A stretch of 64,000 nt of DNA from Mercurialis annua (lineage: Eukaryota > Streptophyta > Magnoliopsida > Malpighiales > Euphorbiaceae). Numbering within the stretch: position 1 is the stretch's first letter; each line of letters begins with the position of its first letter. The DNA lies in NCBI RefSeq assembly GCF_937616625.2, contig NC_065573.1, forward strand, positions 20,289,001 through 20,353,000. The letters run 5' to 3'. Under the pieces are notes generated by a model. It was given only the letters and a program-made list of their open reading frames with translations, was not told where the DNA came from and searched no databases. Made by a program: the position numbers and the translations under genes. Positions 24,840 through 35,469 of the stretch are shown piece by piece.

Positions 24840-25707
24840 TATCCCCGTTGTGGTTTTTTCATCAAAGTTCATATTTTGATCCACTGGCAATTATATTTTG
24901 GGTTAATATCGTAAAAGTTTACAAACTTTACACGTTTTCTCATTTTAATCAGGCGGTTTAAAAATCGTCATTTTCATACACGAACTTTCAATTTTTTTCC
25001 AAATTCATACCGCTTAAAGATTCGGTAAAAATTACTGAGTTGACAACCAGACAGTGACATGCTATAACGAACCAAATAATGACACGTCAGCAGTTTTTGC
25101 CGGATTTTTAAACAGTGTATGGATTTGGGAAAAAGTGATAGTTGGTGTACGAAAATGACGAATTTAAAACGACATGATTAAAATGAAAAAAACGTGTAAA
25201 ATTGGTGAATTTTTATAACATTATACCTTATATTTTTGATCAGCGGTCGTCTTTTGTCTTATTTATTCTAGTCTGAAACTTATTTTGATTCAATAATCAC
25301 AATTTAAAATCTATTGGCAGTTCTCATTCTTCCTTTATGTCTTCTTTTGTTGAGTTTTTGATTTTATCCTTTTTGGGATTTGTTATTTTTTTATAAATAT
25401 TATTATCGGAGTGTAGATACGAAGTATTATCAATAAAATATTTATTTCTAATATCAATTCAATCAGCCTTATCTAAAGAACAAGTAGTCAATTGATTTAA
25501 AATAATCTTTTAGTGGAGCAGACGAATCATCGAGTTGCACATTTAAAGAGTTTTGTCAATGTATTTGAAGAATTTAGATATAAATTTTTGTTATTTTGTT
25601 AAGATTCTCTCTTCATTCTTCTTAAATGTATTGTCTAACGTAATCTTAAATAAGTTGTATTTTTATTTCTCCACTAATGAAATGTTTATTATTATCAACA
25701 ACAAGAA
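24840..25707. mobile_element. Insertion of unknown class in the 3' flank of copy A
   Basis: The motif AGGCTTAATT occurs at 24831-24840 and again at 25708-25717. The flanks left and right of it are contiguous in the matching region of copy B, so about 870 bp were inserted with a 9-10 bp target duplication. The insert has no clear inverted termini and no coding frame, and it itself contains the MITE at 24900-25227. Confidence 0.55.
24900..25227. mobile_element. Mutator-like MITE, 9-bp TSD
   Basis: Inverted ends GGGTTAATATCGTAAAAGTT and, read inverted on the right, GGTATAATGTTATAAAAATT, followed on both arms by TTTACACGTTTT. Flanked by perfect TTATATTTT (24891-24899 and 25228-25236). Nested within the 24840-25707 insertion. 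Confidence 0.88.
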
Positions 25708-25800
25708 AGGCTTAATTGGATAGACATTTTAGGAGATTGTGATAGAAAGGGAGATCATAAGTATTCAGATTATGATATTTATTTCAATTGTTCATTATAA

Positions 25801-25930
25801 ACCACATAATCTTATAATTAACAAAAAATAATTATCATGAAACCCATAATTGAATTCTTGAAGTACCACATAATCTTAAAATTAACAAAAAATAATTATC
25901 ATGAAACCCATAATTGAATTCTTGAAGTAC
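25801..25930. repeat. 64-bp tandem duplication over the stop of copy A
   Basis: The block starting ACCACATAATCTTA at 25801 is repeated at 25865 with one or two differences. The upstream copy (in gene sense) contains the end of exon 11 and the stop codon; the other lies just beyond it in the 3' UTR. Copies B and C have one version each. Confidence 0.88.
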
Positions 25931-28900
25931 CATCTTCATTATCAAGTGCTTGGTATTCTGCATTGTATTTGCTATCTTTTGCATTTGATATAGAAACAGG
26001 ATCCTTCTCACTATTACAGCAAAAAAGTCAGCAACTTAGGATCAAGCATGTAAATTGTTAGGGGTATGTAAATACCGAATCAAACTAAAAATCAAAATCG
26101 AACCAATAAATTCAGTTTGGTTTGATTTAATATTATAAGAAAATTGATTTTCTTTTCGGTTTTGAACATAAACAAATTGCAGTTAAGTTTTACAGCAAAC
26201 CAAATCGAACCAAAAAATTACTCGAACTTCGGTTCAATTTGGTTTAAAAAAAAGTATATCCTTTTAAATTGCAATTCAGTTTGGATTTGGAAAAAAACAC
26301 AAAGTTTTAGTTCATTTCGGTTTGATTTAAACCGACTGCAAACTCCTATAAATTGCCTAACCAATTCAGAGAACTGATAAGATGGAACATACTTGGTAGA
26401 ATACATGACCAATCCAGTGACCACAATAGCAAAAGAAACATAGTATAACCAACCAACCTGCAAGCAATTCATAGCCATATCACGCATAAAACTGAGTCGG
26501 AAACAACTAAATATGACTGTTAATGAAGAGTAAAACTTTACCTGCTGATGGTAGAAAAATATCTGAATGATAACTACCCACATATTAGATGCGGGAGTAG
26601 AGAGATTATACATTGTAGCTCCACTCATCTGCATTTACAATATACTACTCCTTTAGAGACTATGGGTTAGGACCTATGTTTCAAGGAAATTTTCAGTCTT
26701 ATTGTTTCGGGTTTCATTTTCGTTTTGAAGCACACTTCTAAAACTCTGAAACTCATTGGAGAAATACAGAAATCTGTAGAGAAGGGAATGGACCTGTAGA
26801 ACAAATGAGAAAAGGGAGTACAGTGTAAAGGATGAAAGTGTGTAAGCAGCTAAGGCTACTATCTGCAAAACAAAGCAGACATGCTTAGAATATGTATAGT
26901 TACAGTAATCTCATGTATCACCTATGCTGCACAGAAAATTATGCACATCTATGTATTCTTATAAAAATATTGTTTCGTCATTTCCCGTTTGAACATTTTC
27001 ATTTCAAGTTTCACGCAACATAGCATATCAGTATCACTAATGACTATATGGTTCAAGTTCAAGAAATTAGAGCATATAACTTACAATGTCAGCAGACAGT
27101 TCCACCGACTGAAAACTCTTTGATTCTGCTATGTATCTAAGATAATGTAATAGAAATCAATGCCATTTAATTATTCAACGATTGGTAAGTATATAATTAG
27201 TAGCAAGCTATATATATGGCCTAAAAAGAATTTCAAGTAGAGCAATATGTGCATATATGTTGGACTTGAAAAGGATACATCTGAACTATGCTCACAAGTA
27301 ATCCATAAGCACCAATCATAGCCAGCATCTCGACACGGTCTTTGTTCTTAACACAAAATTCCTGCGATTTTATGTAGTAATGAACTGATAATTATTTCAT
27401 ATGTGCAATATATAGCTGAGTGATAGATTTATATGTGCAGTGTATAGCAGAGTGATAAATTTATCAACCTCACCAACATTGCTCAAGGCAAATAACAGCG
27501 TTCCAGCGATGACAATCATATCACCAAACAGAGTTCTTGACGCACCTAAAAAACAACAAATCCGAGTTGATATTGGCATCCATATATATTGCACGCTATT
27601 TTGTTTCTAGATTTGGATCTACTTCACTTCTTCCCTCTTTTATTTTAATCTTGGATTAAGTTTATTTAACTATCCTGTGGTTTCAAAGTTTGACACAGGA
27701 TCATGTGGAATTTTTTACATTATAAAGGTCATGTGGTATGAAATTTTAGCAAAATATGTTCAATTTCATTAGTAAAAATTAGTTGAACGACCTAATTAAA
27801 TAAATAAAGTGCAATTTAATCTCTCAATTTTTTTTCAGTTTAAAGTAGTCTAAATATAAATAAAAATATGTAAGTATATTAATAAGCTATATTATTTTAT
27901 TAGAAGAAATATGATTTATTATAAAAATCGGATATTTTTTCCTAAAATTTCATACCACGGGTGCCTTTATGATGTAAAAAATTCCATAGGACTCTTTGTG
28001 TCGAAAGTCAAAACAACATGTAGTAAAAGAAACTAATCCCTTTAATCTGTTCCCACCTGAGCTTAAGCCAATGGTAGATTTGAACTATGATAATGGGCTA
28101 GCAACTATATCTGCAGATTAACTACTAGCATGACTACATCGATAATAAATCAATAAGAACCTATGTTGCAGGGAAACCTGTAGATTTTGGTGTTTGTTTT
28201 TGTTTTTGGAAAACTTATTCTCGTAAATCATGTGGTTTCACCGTTTACTTTTTTTGTGTTTTTTATTTCTAATGTTTTCATTTCCGTGCAACATAGAGAT
28301 AAGAACAAGTAAAGATCATTAAAAGCAGCATACCTCCACCACCAACCCCAACATCAGAGAGGATCAGTAAGCCAAGCCCAAGCACACACAGGGCTGCGCC
28401 AAAAAACTGCCATAGCGAGTATCGTGAGCCAAGGAAAAACCAAGTGAGTACAATGACCCATGCTATCGAGAAAGACTGCAACATCGTCACACTAGTAATG
28501 GATGTGAAATGGAATGATGTGTTATCTGCATAAGAATGCACAAAATATTTATTGACTATAAGAATGCTTAAATCAGCTGCCAAGACCTCCAATTCAAAAT
28601 CCTAATGGGTATATAATATTGCAGGAAAACTTGTTGACTAACAACCGGTGAAATGCCACAGAATCTATGTTTTGAGTTTCGTTTTTGTTTCCGTTTCTAA
28701 AAACGATTCTTAAACTGCAAAATTAATATATAAAAAGCGGTTGATCTCCATTTTTAAATCCTAACGGGTATCCTGTGTTGCAGAAAAACTTGTTGACTCC
28801 TCCACTTTAGCATTTTATTTTTATTTTTGGAAATGCTTTTGATCTCCGAAGCTTATATTTATAACTTATTCTTATAAACAATATTGTTTTTCAGTTTTCT

Positions 28901-29566
28901 ATATCAACATTTTCTACTTTAATGATTTCGTTTCATTGCAACCTAATGGGTGTCATATCAAACTAATTAAACTGCATACATATTTCAATTTTTAAATCAA
29001 ATAGAACATATTGAACATAATATGAAGCCAACTTCTAAGCTATTTCAAGAACAATATAGATAGAAAGAAAAAGGTCAAGTTATAAATACTTACATAAAAA
29101 AAGGCTCTGGGAATCAAGGAATCCAAGAAGGAGATACCAATACCAAGAAACCTACAAAACAAAATCAAGAATCGTCTGTCAAAATAAACTACCTTCCGTA
29201 TACATACGTTATACACATAAGAAATACCATTGGTTTCTGATTCCTGTAGACCAAGATGCTTCCATATACCAAAGCTAAACTCAGGTAAGTGAAAATACCT
29301 TGAGAAGCAGGTGCATCAACACCTATACATAGGCAGGCATCCAATCATAGATTTGTAAAACCTTAACAAATTGATATAAAAATTCAACAAGAAAAAACAG
29401 AACGAAAACCCGATAAAATCTTGTCAGTTAGAAAATGAACAGTACCAAGCTTGGCTATTAGAGAGGAACTGAAGCCCATAAAGGCCATCACAATAGAAAC
29501 CAACTGACAAAGAAGCAGCAAGCCTAGAGTTCTCCATGTCAGATTTCTTCTCCACCAGCTGCTCAT
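25899..29566 (-). CDS. SLC35F-like (DUF914) transporter, copy A
   Basis: A multi-pass membrane protein of the SLC35F/DUF914 branch of the drug/metabolite transporter superfamily. Substrate unknown; nucleotide-sugar or solute transport is only a family-level inference. Eleven exons join in frame to 336 aa: 29566-29446, 29322-29228, 29151-29094, 28525-28334, 27545-27469, 27361-27279, 27136-27085, 26862-26794, 26628-26542, 26457-26393, 26010-25899. Family motifs in order: SLIAKLGVDAPASQG, LALVYGSILVYRNQKP, LLLGFLDSQS, FTSITSVTMLQSFSIAW, ALCVLGLGLLILSD, LSNVGEEFCVKN, MSGATMYNLS and VGWLYYVSFAIVVTGL. About ten hydrophobic segments precede a hydrophilic 37-residue tail. The start is the ATG aligned with the inner Met of copy B; the upstream Met of B is CTG here. 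All exon lengths equal those of B except the last. Intron 4 holds a MITE. Confidence 0.91.
26055..26345. mobile_element. hAT-like foldback in intron 10 of copy A
   Basis: AT-rich DNA full of GGTTCAATTTGGTTT and AACCAAATCGAACC type inverted motifs, beginning GGGGTATGTAAATACCGAATC. It is the same family as 31124-31538. Diverged versions lie in the same intron of copies B (about 35605-35815) and C (about 46190-46450). Confidence 0.6.
27653..28040. mobile_element. Mutator-like MITE in intron 4 of copy A
   Basis: Inverted ends GGATTAAGTTT and, read inverted on the right, GGGATTAGTTTC. The arms share GGAATTTTTTACAT and GGTATGAAATTTTA. Flanks TTTAATCTT (27644-27652) and TTTAATCTG (28041-28049) match at 8 of 9 positions. 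The matching intron of copy B lacks it. Confidence 0.8.
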
Positions 29567-30273
29567 TTTATTTCGAAAATTCAAATGCCAGGACTCAGCA
29601 GAACTATAGTTTGAAAGAAAAAAGAAGATAAATAACCAAAAATCTTTCACGTTAATCTTAAAGAATATTTCACTTTGTCATATGATTCGTGAAAACGCAT
29701 GCTGTCTCATCGAGTGGTTTGATTGGCACACACAAGAATCGCGAAGATCTCGAGTTCAAGTATTCATAGAATCACTCGGCTTTGAGCGTGGACATGATCA
29801 CAGCATCTATATATATTTATTATTTTTATGACTACAGTAAGGAAATGAATTCTTTTCAATGCCTAGCTCACAACCTCAAATGAATAGAAAAACACATGTC
29901 CTAACCAACTAACTAGTGTTGTTGAACATTATTTTTATTTGTCAACCATACATAATTGCTTATCAGTAGCCTTGTTTCCATTAAAATAGTAAACACAATT
30001 ATTGTTACAAATTAGTATTACAATCTTCAATCATTATCATAGCATTTGTCAATAATATATCTTACCTATAGACAACGATTTGATTAAGTTGGAGGCATCT
30101 ATAAAGGTAAAATGTGCAAAAATGGTCCTAAATAATGTTGTCCCCACATTTCAACTATTTAATCATTTTTTAAGAGAAAAATGCTCTTTTTGTTGTCAAA
30201 CGCAAAAATTTAAGCACCTTAATAAATGGTGTTAGAATGGATCTGTTAATTAGAGTAACATGCATTAAATTTA

Positions 30274-30620
30274 GGTCAAATGTCGTAAAAAGGCCAAACA
30301 TTTTATAAAAGTTTCACAAAAGTCCTGACCTTTCAATTTTGTCGATTTTGGCCAAAAACAGATTATTTGGTTTCAATTGTGTCGACTCTCAATTTGATTT
30401 CAATTTGCCTATGTGACGCCTACGTGCCATGCACATATATTGAAAGGTCGGGATTTTTGTGAAACCAAATAATCCATTTTTGGCCAAAATCGACAAAATT
30501 GAAAGGTCGGGACTTTTGTGAAACCAAATAATCAGTTTTTGGCCAAAATCGACAAAATTAAAAGGTCAGGATTTTTGTGAAACTTTTGTGAAAGGTTTGG
30601 CCATTTTAAGACATTTAGCC
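30274..30620. mobile_element. Mutator-like MITE with internal tandem repeats
   Basis: Inverted ends GGTCAAATGTCGTAAAAAGG and, on the right arm, GGCTAAATGTCTTAAAATGG. Perfect 9-bp duplication TTAAATTTA at 30265-30273 and 30621-30629. The right arm holds two and a half copies of a roughly 60-bp unit containing AAAGGTCGGGATTTTTGTG and TTTTTGGCCAAAATCGAC (about 30440-30580). Confidence 0.9.
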
Positions 30621-31123
30621 TTAAATTTAAAACCCCAATTCTGTTTTTTATCTGTCTACTTACTGTGGCATCAAATTTTTCATCTTCTTCACCATGCCTT
30701 GGCTTCTTTTCTTTGTCATTTCTTTTTCATCTTCTTTTTATTTTATAAATCAATATCTCCTATTACATATAAATTAAGACTTCTCATAAAACTACTCTAA
30801 AAAACAAAGAAATTTGTAAAAATGCCAACTAGGCCATTTATTATATTAATATCTAAAAGTTCAAAAAATTTACAAAAATATCAACTCACCCTAAACCAAT
30901 TTAAACCAACCACCGATCACTTCCGGCCACCACCACCCCCTCTAAAAAGTTGCTGCCTTCGGCCACCAACTCCGATCAGCACCCTCCGGATACCACGGCC
31001 GGCGGATACCACCGGGCACTTCGCCTCTGCCCAACACCCCGCAGACGGTCAACGGTGAGAACCGCCAGCGACCGACGGGCACTGTCGACCGCCGCTCCCC
31101 ACAACCAGCCCCCATCTCTAGTT

Positions 31124-31538
31124 TAGGAGTGAGCATTCGGTCGGTTCGATCGAAACCGAACCAACACCTCTTAACCAAATTAACCGTTCGACCAAATAGC
31201 CAAAACCGAACCGACCGAATAAGAATTTTTAACTGAAAACCGAACCGACCGAATAAGATAGAAAAAAAAAATTAAAACCGAACCAACCGAATAGATTGGT
31301 TAATTCGGCCGGTTCGGTCAAAAACGAGAAAATTAGGAAGAAAAATTCAAAAAAATAAGAATTTTGGTTAATTCGGTCGGTTTGGTTAATTTTGATAATT
31401 TAAAAGTCAAAACGAACCGATAACCGAATAACCAAATTTTTTTAGATAAAAACCGAATTGACCGAATTAACCATTTTAACCAAACCGAACCGAACTAAAT
31501 CCATCGGTTAGGTCGGCCAGTTGTTTTGCTCACCCCTA
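31124..31538. mobile_element. hAT-like non-autonomous element
   Basis: Ends TAGGAGTGAGCA and TGCTCACCCCTA; flanks CTCTAGTT and CTCTGGTC (6 of 8). The interior is dense in CGGTTCGGT/ACCGAACCG. It sits in a GC-rich patch that continues on both sides. Confidence 0.75.
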
Positions 31539-32495
31539 CTCTGGTCACCGCCGCCCGCCATCACCGGCCTAACAGCTAGACCTAAATGCTAAACTCTAAA
31601 TCCTAGATGCTAAAGCATAAACCCGAAATTTAAAAAAAATTACACACGCTCCTAACCTTTTCAGATTTGAGGAAGTTGGCATTTTTGAAAAGATGAGGAG
31701 TGTTTGTAATTATTTTAAAATTTTCTCTATAGACTATATATCTATCATCATTCTGCATTTGTCCTAGCTAAAAAAAATAAAATATAAGTTCGAAAGCTAA
31801 AGAATCAACTAACTCTATATAACTATAAACTTTCAAATGGTATCTAATGCCAACCACCTTTCACAGACATTTTATCAAACAACTCATGTGTATACTTCAA
31901 GTACACCTTCCAAAAATACAAAGTACAAAATATAAACTATATAATAATAATGATTTGGATCAAAGTAAAAGATGAAAATCAAGAAACAAAAATGCTAAAA
32001 CCAAAACAACAATTAAAGAGAAGACAAAAATAGAATTATCAGAATTTACCTTTCCTCTGTACCCATAAATGCTTGCTATGACGGACTGCCCAAAGTAGCA
32101 ATCTGATAATTTCAAACAGAAAAAATGGAAAAAGGTGACAAGTCTCCGAGATTCGAGACCTCATTTTGTAGGGCAGTCAGAGAAACAAATAATTGACCTT
32201 TTGCAATTTATTTGACATAATTGACCTTTTGCAATTTATAACTAAATCTATAAAACTCTAATGCCTGCTTTAAAAAAACTCCGACTTTATATCCCATTTT
32301 CGATCTATGATAGAATAAAAAAAAATAGAGTTTGAATTTTTTTTTCGAATAGAGTTTGAAATTCCAATCCATGATAAATGCTCTATTAATTGAAGTGAAT
32401 ATTTGGAGTAAATATATTAATTGTAAATGCTATGTTAAATGTCATGTTAAATATCAGGAGGAAAAAACATTAATTGTAAATGCCATATGTTAAAC

Positions 32496-32790
32496 CACTA
32501 CTAGATAACTATTGTTTCCCGACAGATCGAATTTAGTGACGGACTACAATCCGTCGTTAAATCTGCAACTAGAAATAGATTAGTCTGTCGCTAAGCTAGG
32601 TGGGAAATTGGCGCCCAAAATATTTAACAAAAAAAAAAATTACCGACAGACGTCGTCCACCGCTAAACCCGCCGCTAATCGCGGATTTAGCGACAGAACT
32701 CGTCACTAAATTACTATATTTTAGTAATAAATTATGTTAAAATTGCAGGTTGTGCTAGAATTGTATGTATTAAAAAATACTAGTTGTTAT
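32496..32790. mobile_element. CACTA-like fragment
   Basis: Begins CACTACTAGATAAC and contains several GTCGCTAA/TTAGCGAC subterminal motifs in both orientations (for example TAGTGACGGACTACAATCCG, CGCTAAACCCGCCGCTAA). The right end is uncertain; a decayed TACTAGTTG near 32780 may be it. Non-coding. Confidence 0.5.
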
Positions 32791-33939
32791 ATATTGATTG
32801 ATGTAGTTATGACGACCATGGCATCTTTACTTTTGGTAAATAGTTTACGATATTTTCTGAACATGTTCTAACTATGAGACGACACCTTTAAACCTTTCAC
32901 ATTCAGACTAATCTCATTTAAGTCTCGTAGGTCCTTAGTGGGAGGCAAACACTAGCTCCAAAGTTTTAATTAAACGGATGTATACATGAGTAATGTTTGA
33001 GCGTGCAGCCTCACTTAAATTAGTAGAGCGCCTTATCAAATCAACTGCGCCGTCCATATCATCTTTTGTTATTTATTGGATGGCCAAATAACTTTGTGTG
33101 GTGCAAGATATCGTGTTCGCATATTATTGTTACATGCATGCATCAAGATAGGGTATATAATTTATGATTTAAACTAAAAAATAATCGTTTACCGAAGAAT
33201 TTTGTAAAAATAAATTGCATGATAATTGGGAAATGTTTAAGGGAATGTGTAGGAAAAGAATTGGGGGAAGTCACATGCTATGAAACGGCGCATAACATGT
33301 TTTGCGTTGTTTTCTTCCACGCTGGCGGCCAGCGTTAAAGGAAAGGGCTATACGTCGTTTGATAGGATCGGAAAAACTTCTTATCCACCGTAGGCATAAA
33401 ATTGAAAATACGCACACATGTGAAATTAAATTTATACTTCACTCAAATAAGAAATTATCCCCGAAGATTGAGAATAAAGTAAAAAGTGAAAGAGAAAATA
33501 TAGAGAGAGAATATATCTAAAGACACAGAAAAGTAAGTTGGTTAAAAGGATTCTTCTCCTAAAATAAATAGAGACAAGATTGAGGTGGATGTAATGCGCA
33601 TTTTAATGTATATTTGTAGGAATTGCATATCCAAACATAATGACCAAATAATAGAACAACAATTATAGTTTTTAAATTTTTACCAGCAAATCTCGTTAAT
33701 CTAAAAGCATCAACGACATCTTTGTCCTGAAGAATTAACAAGAACGGCATCGTAGAAGCGAAGAAGGCGATGGTGGCATAAGAACGGCATCGTAGAAGCG
33801 AAGAAGGCGATGGTGGCATAGTAGGTGATAGTGTGGTAGGGTTGGTGACAATGATGGCATGGAGAGGTGGTGATGATGGTGACTGGCAATAGAAGCAGCT
33901 GTGGTGGTTGATGATAACGGTAGCAATGAGTAAAAATAA
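32791..33939. other. Intergenic stretch, no supported gene
   Basis: Short open frames at 33302-33520 (plus) and 33559-33926 (minus) show no recognisable domain. At 33741-33820 a 40-bp unit (AGAACGGCATCGTAGAAGCG...) is duplicated head to tail, followed by GGTGATGATGG-type simple sequence that alone keeps frames open. Confidence 0.4.
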
Positions 33940-34637
33940 AGGGGCCGTTTGGTTCCTACAAAAAAGGGCTAACGAGAATGGATATGGGAATGATTCTCAT
34001 TATTTGTGTTTGTTTTGTCAAATTGTATTAGAGAATGAGAATGTGATTACCCTCTCAATGAGAATCGCCCATTCTCCCCCTACTCCATGGGAATGTACTT
34101 TTGTGAATGTGAATCAAAATTTTACAAAATATTTTAATAATAAATAATAAATATATAATTATTAAAAAAAACTATTTTTAAATATTTATTTTAAAAAATA
34201 TACTTAAAATAATAAAAAAAACTTTTTTAATTTTTTTTTAATTTTTTTTTAAAAATAATTTTCATAATTTTTTAATTTTTTCGAAAATATTTTTTTTAAT
34301 TTTTTTAAATAATTTTGTTTAATTTTTTTTAAAATAATTTTATTTGTTTATAAAAAAAGTATTTTTAATAAATAATAAATAATTTTTTAATTTTTTCAAA
34401 AATATTTTTTTAATTTTTTAAATAATTTTTTTTATTTTTTTTAAAATAATTAATTTTTTTATAAAAAAAGTATTTTAATAAATAATAAATATTTTTTAAT
34501 TAAACTTTATCCATTCTCATTCCTACACTAATTTTAACCAAATAAAAAATGAAAACAATCACCATTCGCATTCCCATTCCTTCTCATTCTGATTCTCATT
34601 CCGATTCTCATTCCCAACTTTGAACCAAACGGCCCCT
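33940..34637. mobile_element. hAT-like foldback with GGGGCCGTTTGGTTC ends
   Basis: Left end AGGGGCCGTTTGGTTCCTAC, right end (inverted) AGGGGCCGTTTGGTTCAAAG. A-rich flanks prevent an unambiguous 8-bp duplication. The subterminal parts are GAATGAGAATG repeats in opposite orientations, and the middle is an extreme poly-A/T region (34130-34500). Confidence 0.75.
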
Positions 34638-35469
34638 AAAATAAGAAGAAGATGATGACTACGTGGATTATAATTTGTAAATAATCATTTACCCATAAGC
34701 AAGTTAACAATTGAGCATTAATGAAGTTTAATGGAAGGAGTTATTTGTTTCATTTTAAAAATTTAAACGACTTAAATGGCCTAAAATAAGTTAAAGGGGC
34801 TATATGTTTTTTTAGAATACATCATACGTTTTTTTTACCTTTTGCTTTAAAAAGTCAAATAACTTAAAAGTAGAAATAAATTAACTAGGAATAAATTAAT
34901 GAAATGATACCTCATCAATTTCTCATATGATATGTCGACCGAATGTACCGATTGGTACATTAATCTGCCATTTTTTTTTATCAAAATATGAAGTATATCA
35001 AATCGAACTAAACCATATATAACATTCATATACACTCGACAATTAAATGATTTATTTCTACCAATGAGTTATAACTCAAATGGTATGAACGTTGTCTGCT
35101 AAGGTCGTCTTTGGTTCTACCACTTTCACACAGAACCCTCCTACAATTATTAAAAAATGATTTATTTTTTTATCATATGTAATTTAACATTATTTGCAGT
35201 TTCTTTTTATAATAAGAGAGGGGAAAGTGAGATTCGAACACAAAACTTCTTACAAGGATGCTTGTGGTTATTACCACTATTTCTAGTTTCTTTTTGTCAT
35301 TTTCTTTTTCCTAGTTATGAATTTAAAGTTTTAGGCTTAATGGGATAAAGTTTTAGGATATTGTTGTAACAGTAAGGGACAACAGAAGTATTCTGATTTG
35401 GTATTAATTTCAATTGTTCAATAGAAACTACATAATTTTTCAACTAATAAGAAATAATTATCATGAAAT
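34638..35469. other. Spacer before copy B, no gene
   Basis: Ordinary AT-rich DNA. From about 35255 it becomes homologous to the 3' flanks of copies A and C (TTTTAGGCTTAATGGGATA and AGGGACAACARAAG blocks), marking the 3' limit of the duplicated unit. Confidence 0.5.

Larger units (their letters stand above)
29651..32495. other. 5' flank of copy A with nested mobile elements
   Basis: No gene beyond the elements listed separately. Scattered blocks align with the 5' flank of copy B (39048-39770): TCACAACCTCARATGAATA, GCAAAAATGRYCCTAA, ATCTAATGCCMACCACCTTT and CAAAGTAGCAATCT. The duplication unit therefore reached at least about 32100 on this side. GC-rich patches at 30900-31110 and 31540-31575 (Pro-rich if translated) flank the hAT insertion; together with inverted AAAAATGCCAAC/GTTGGCATTTTT at about 30820 and 31677 they look like a split Mutator-like element. 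Confidence 0.5.

Noticed and set aside
30822..31178. Pro-rich frames on both strands
   Set aside because: GC-rich repeat cargo next to a hAT insertion; no domain and no transcript signals.
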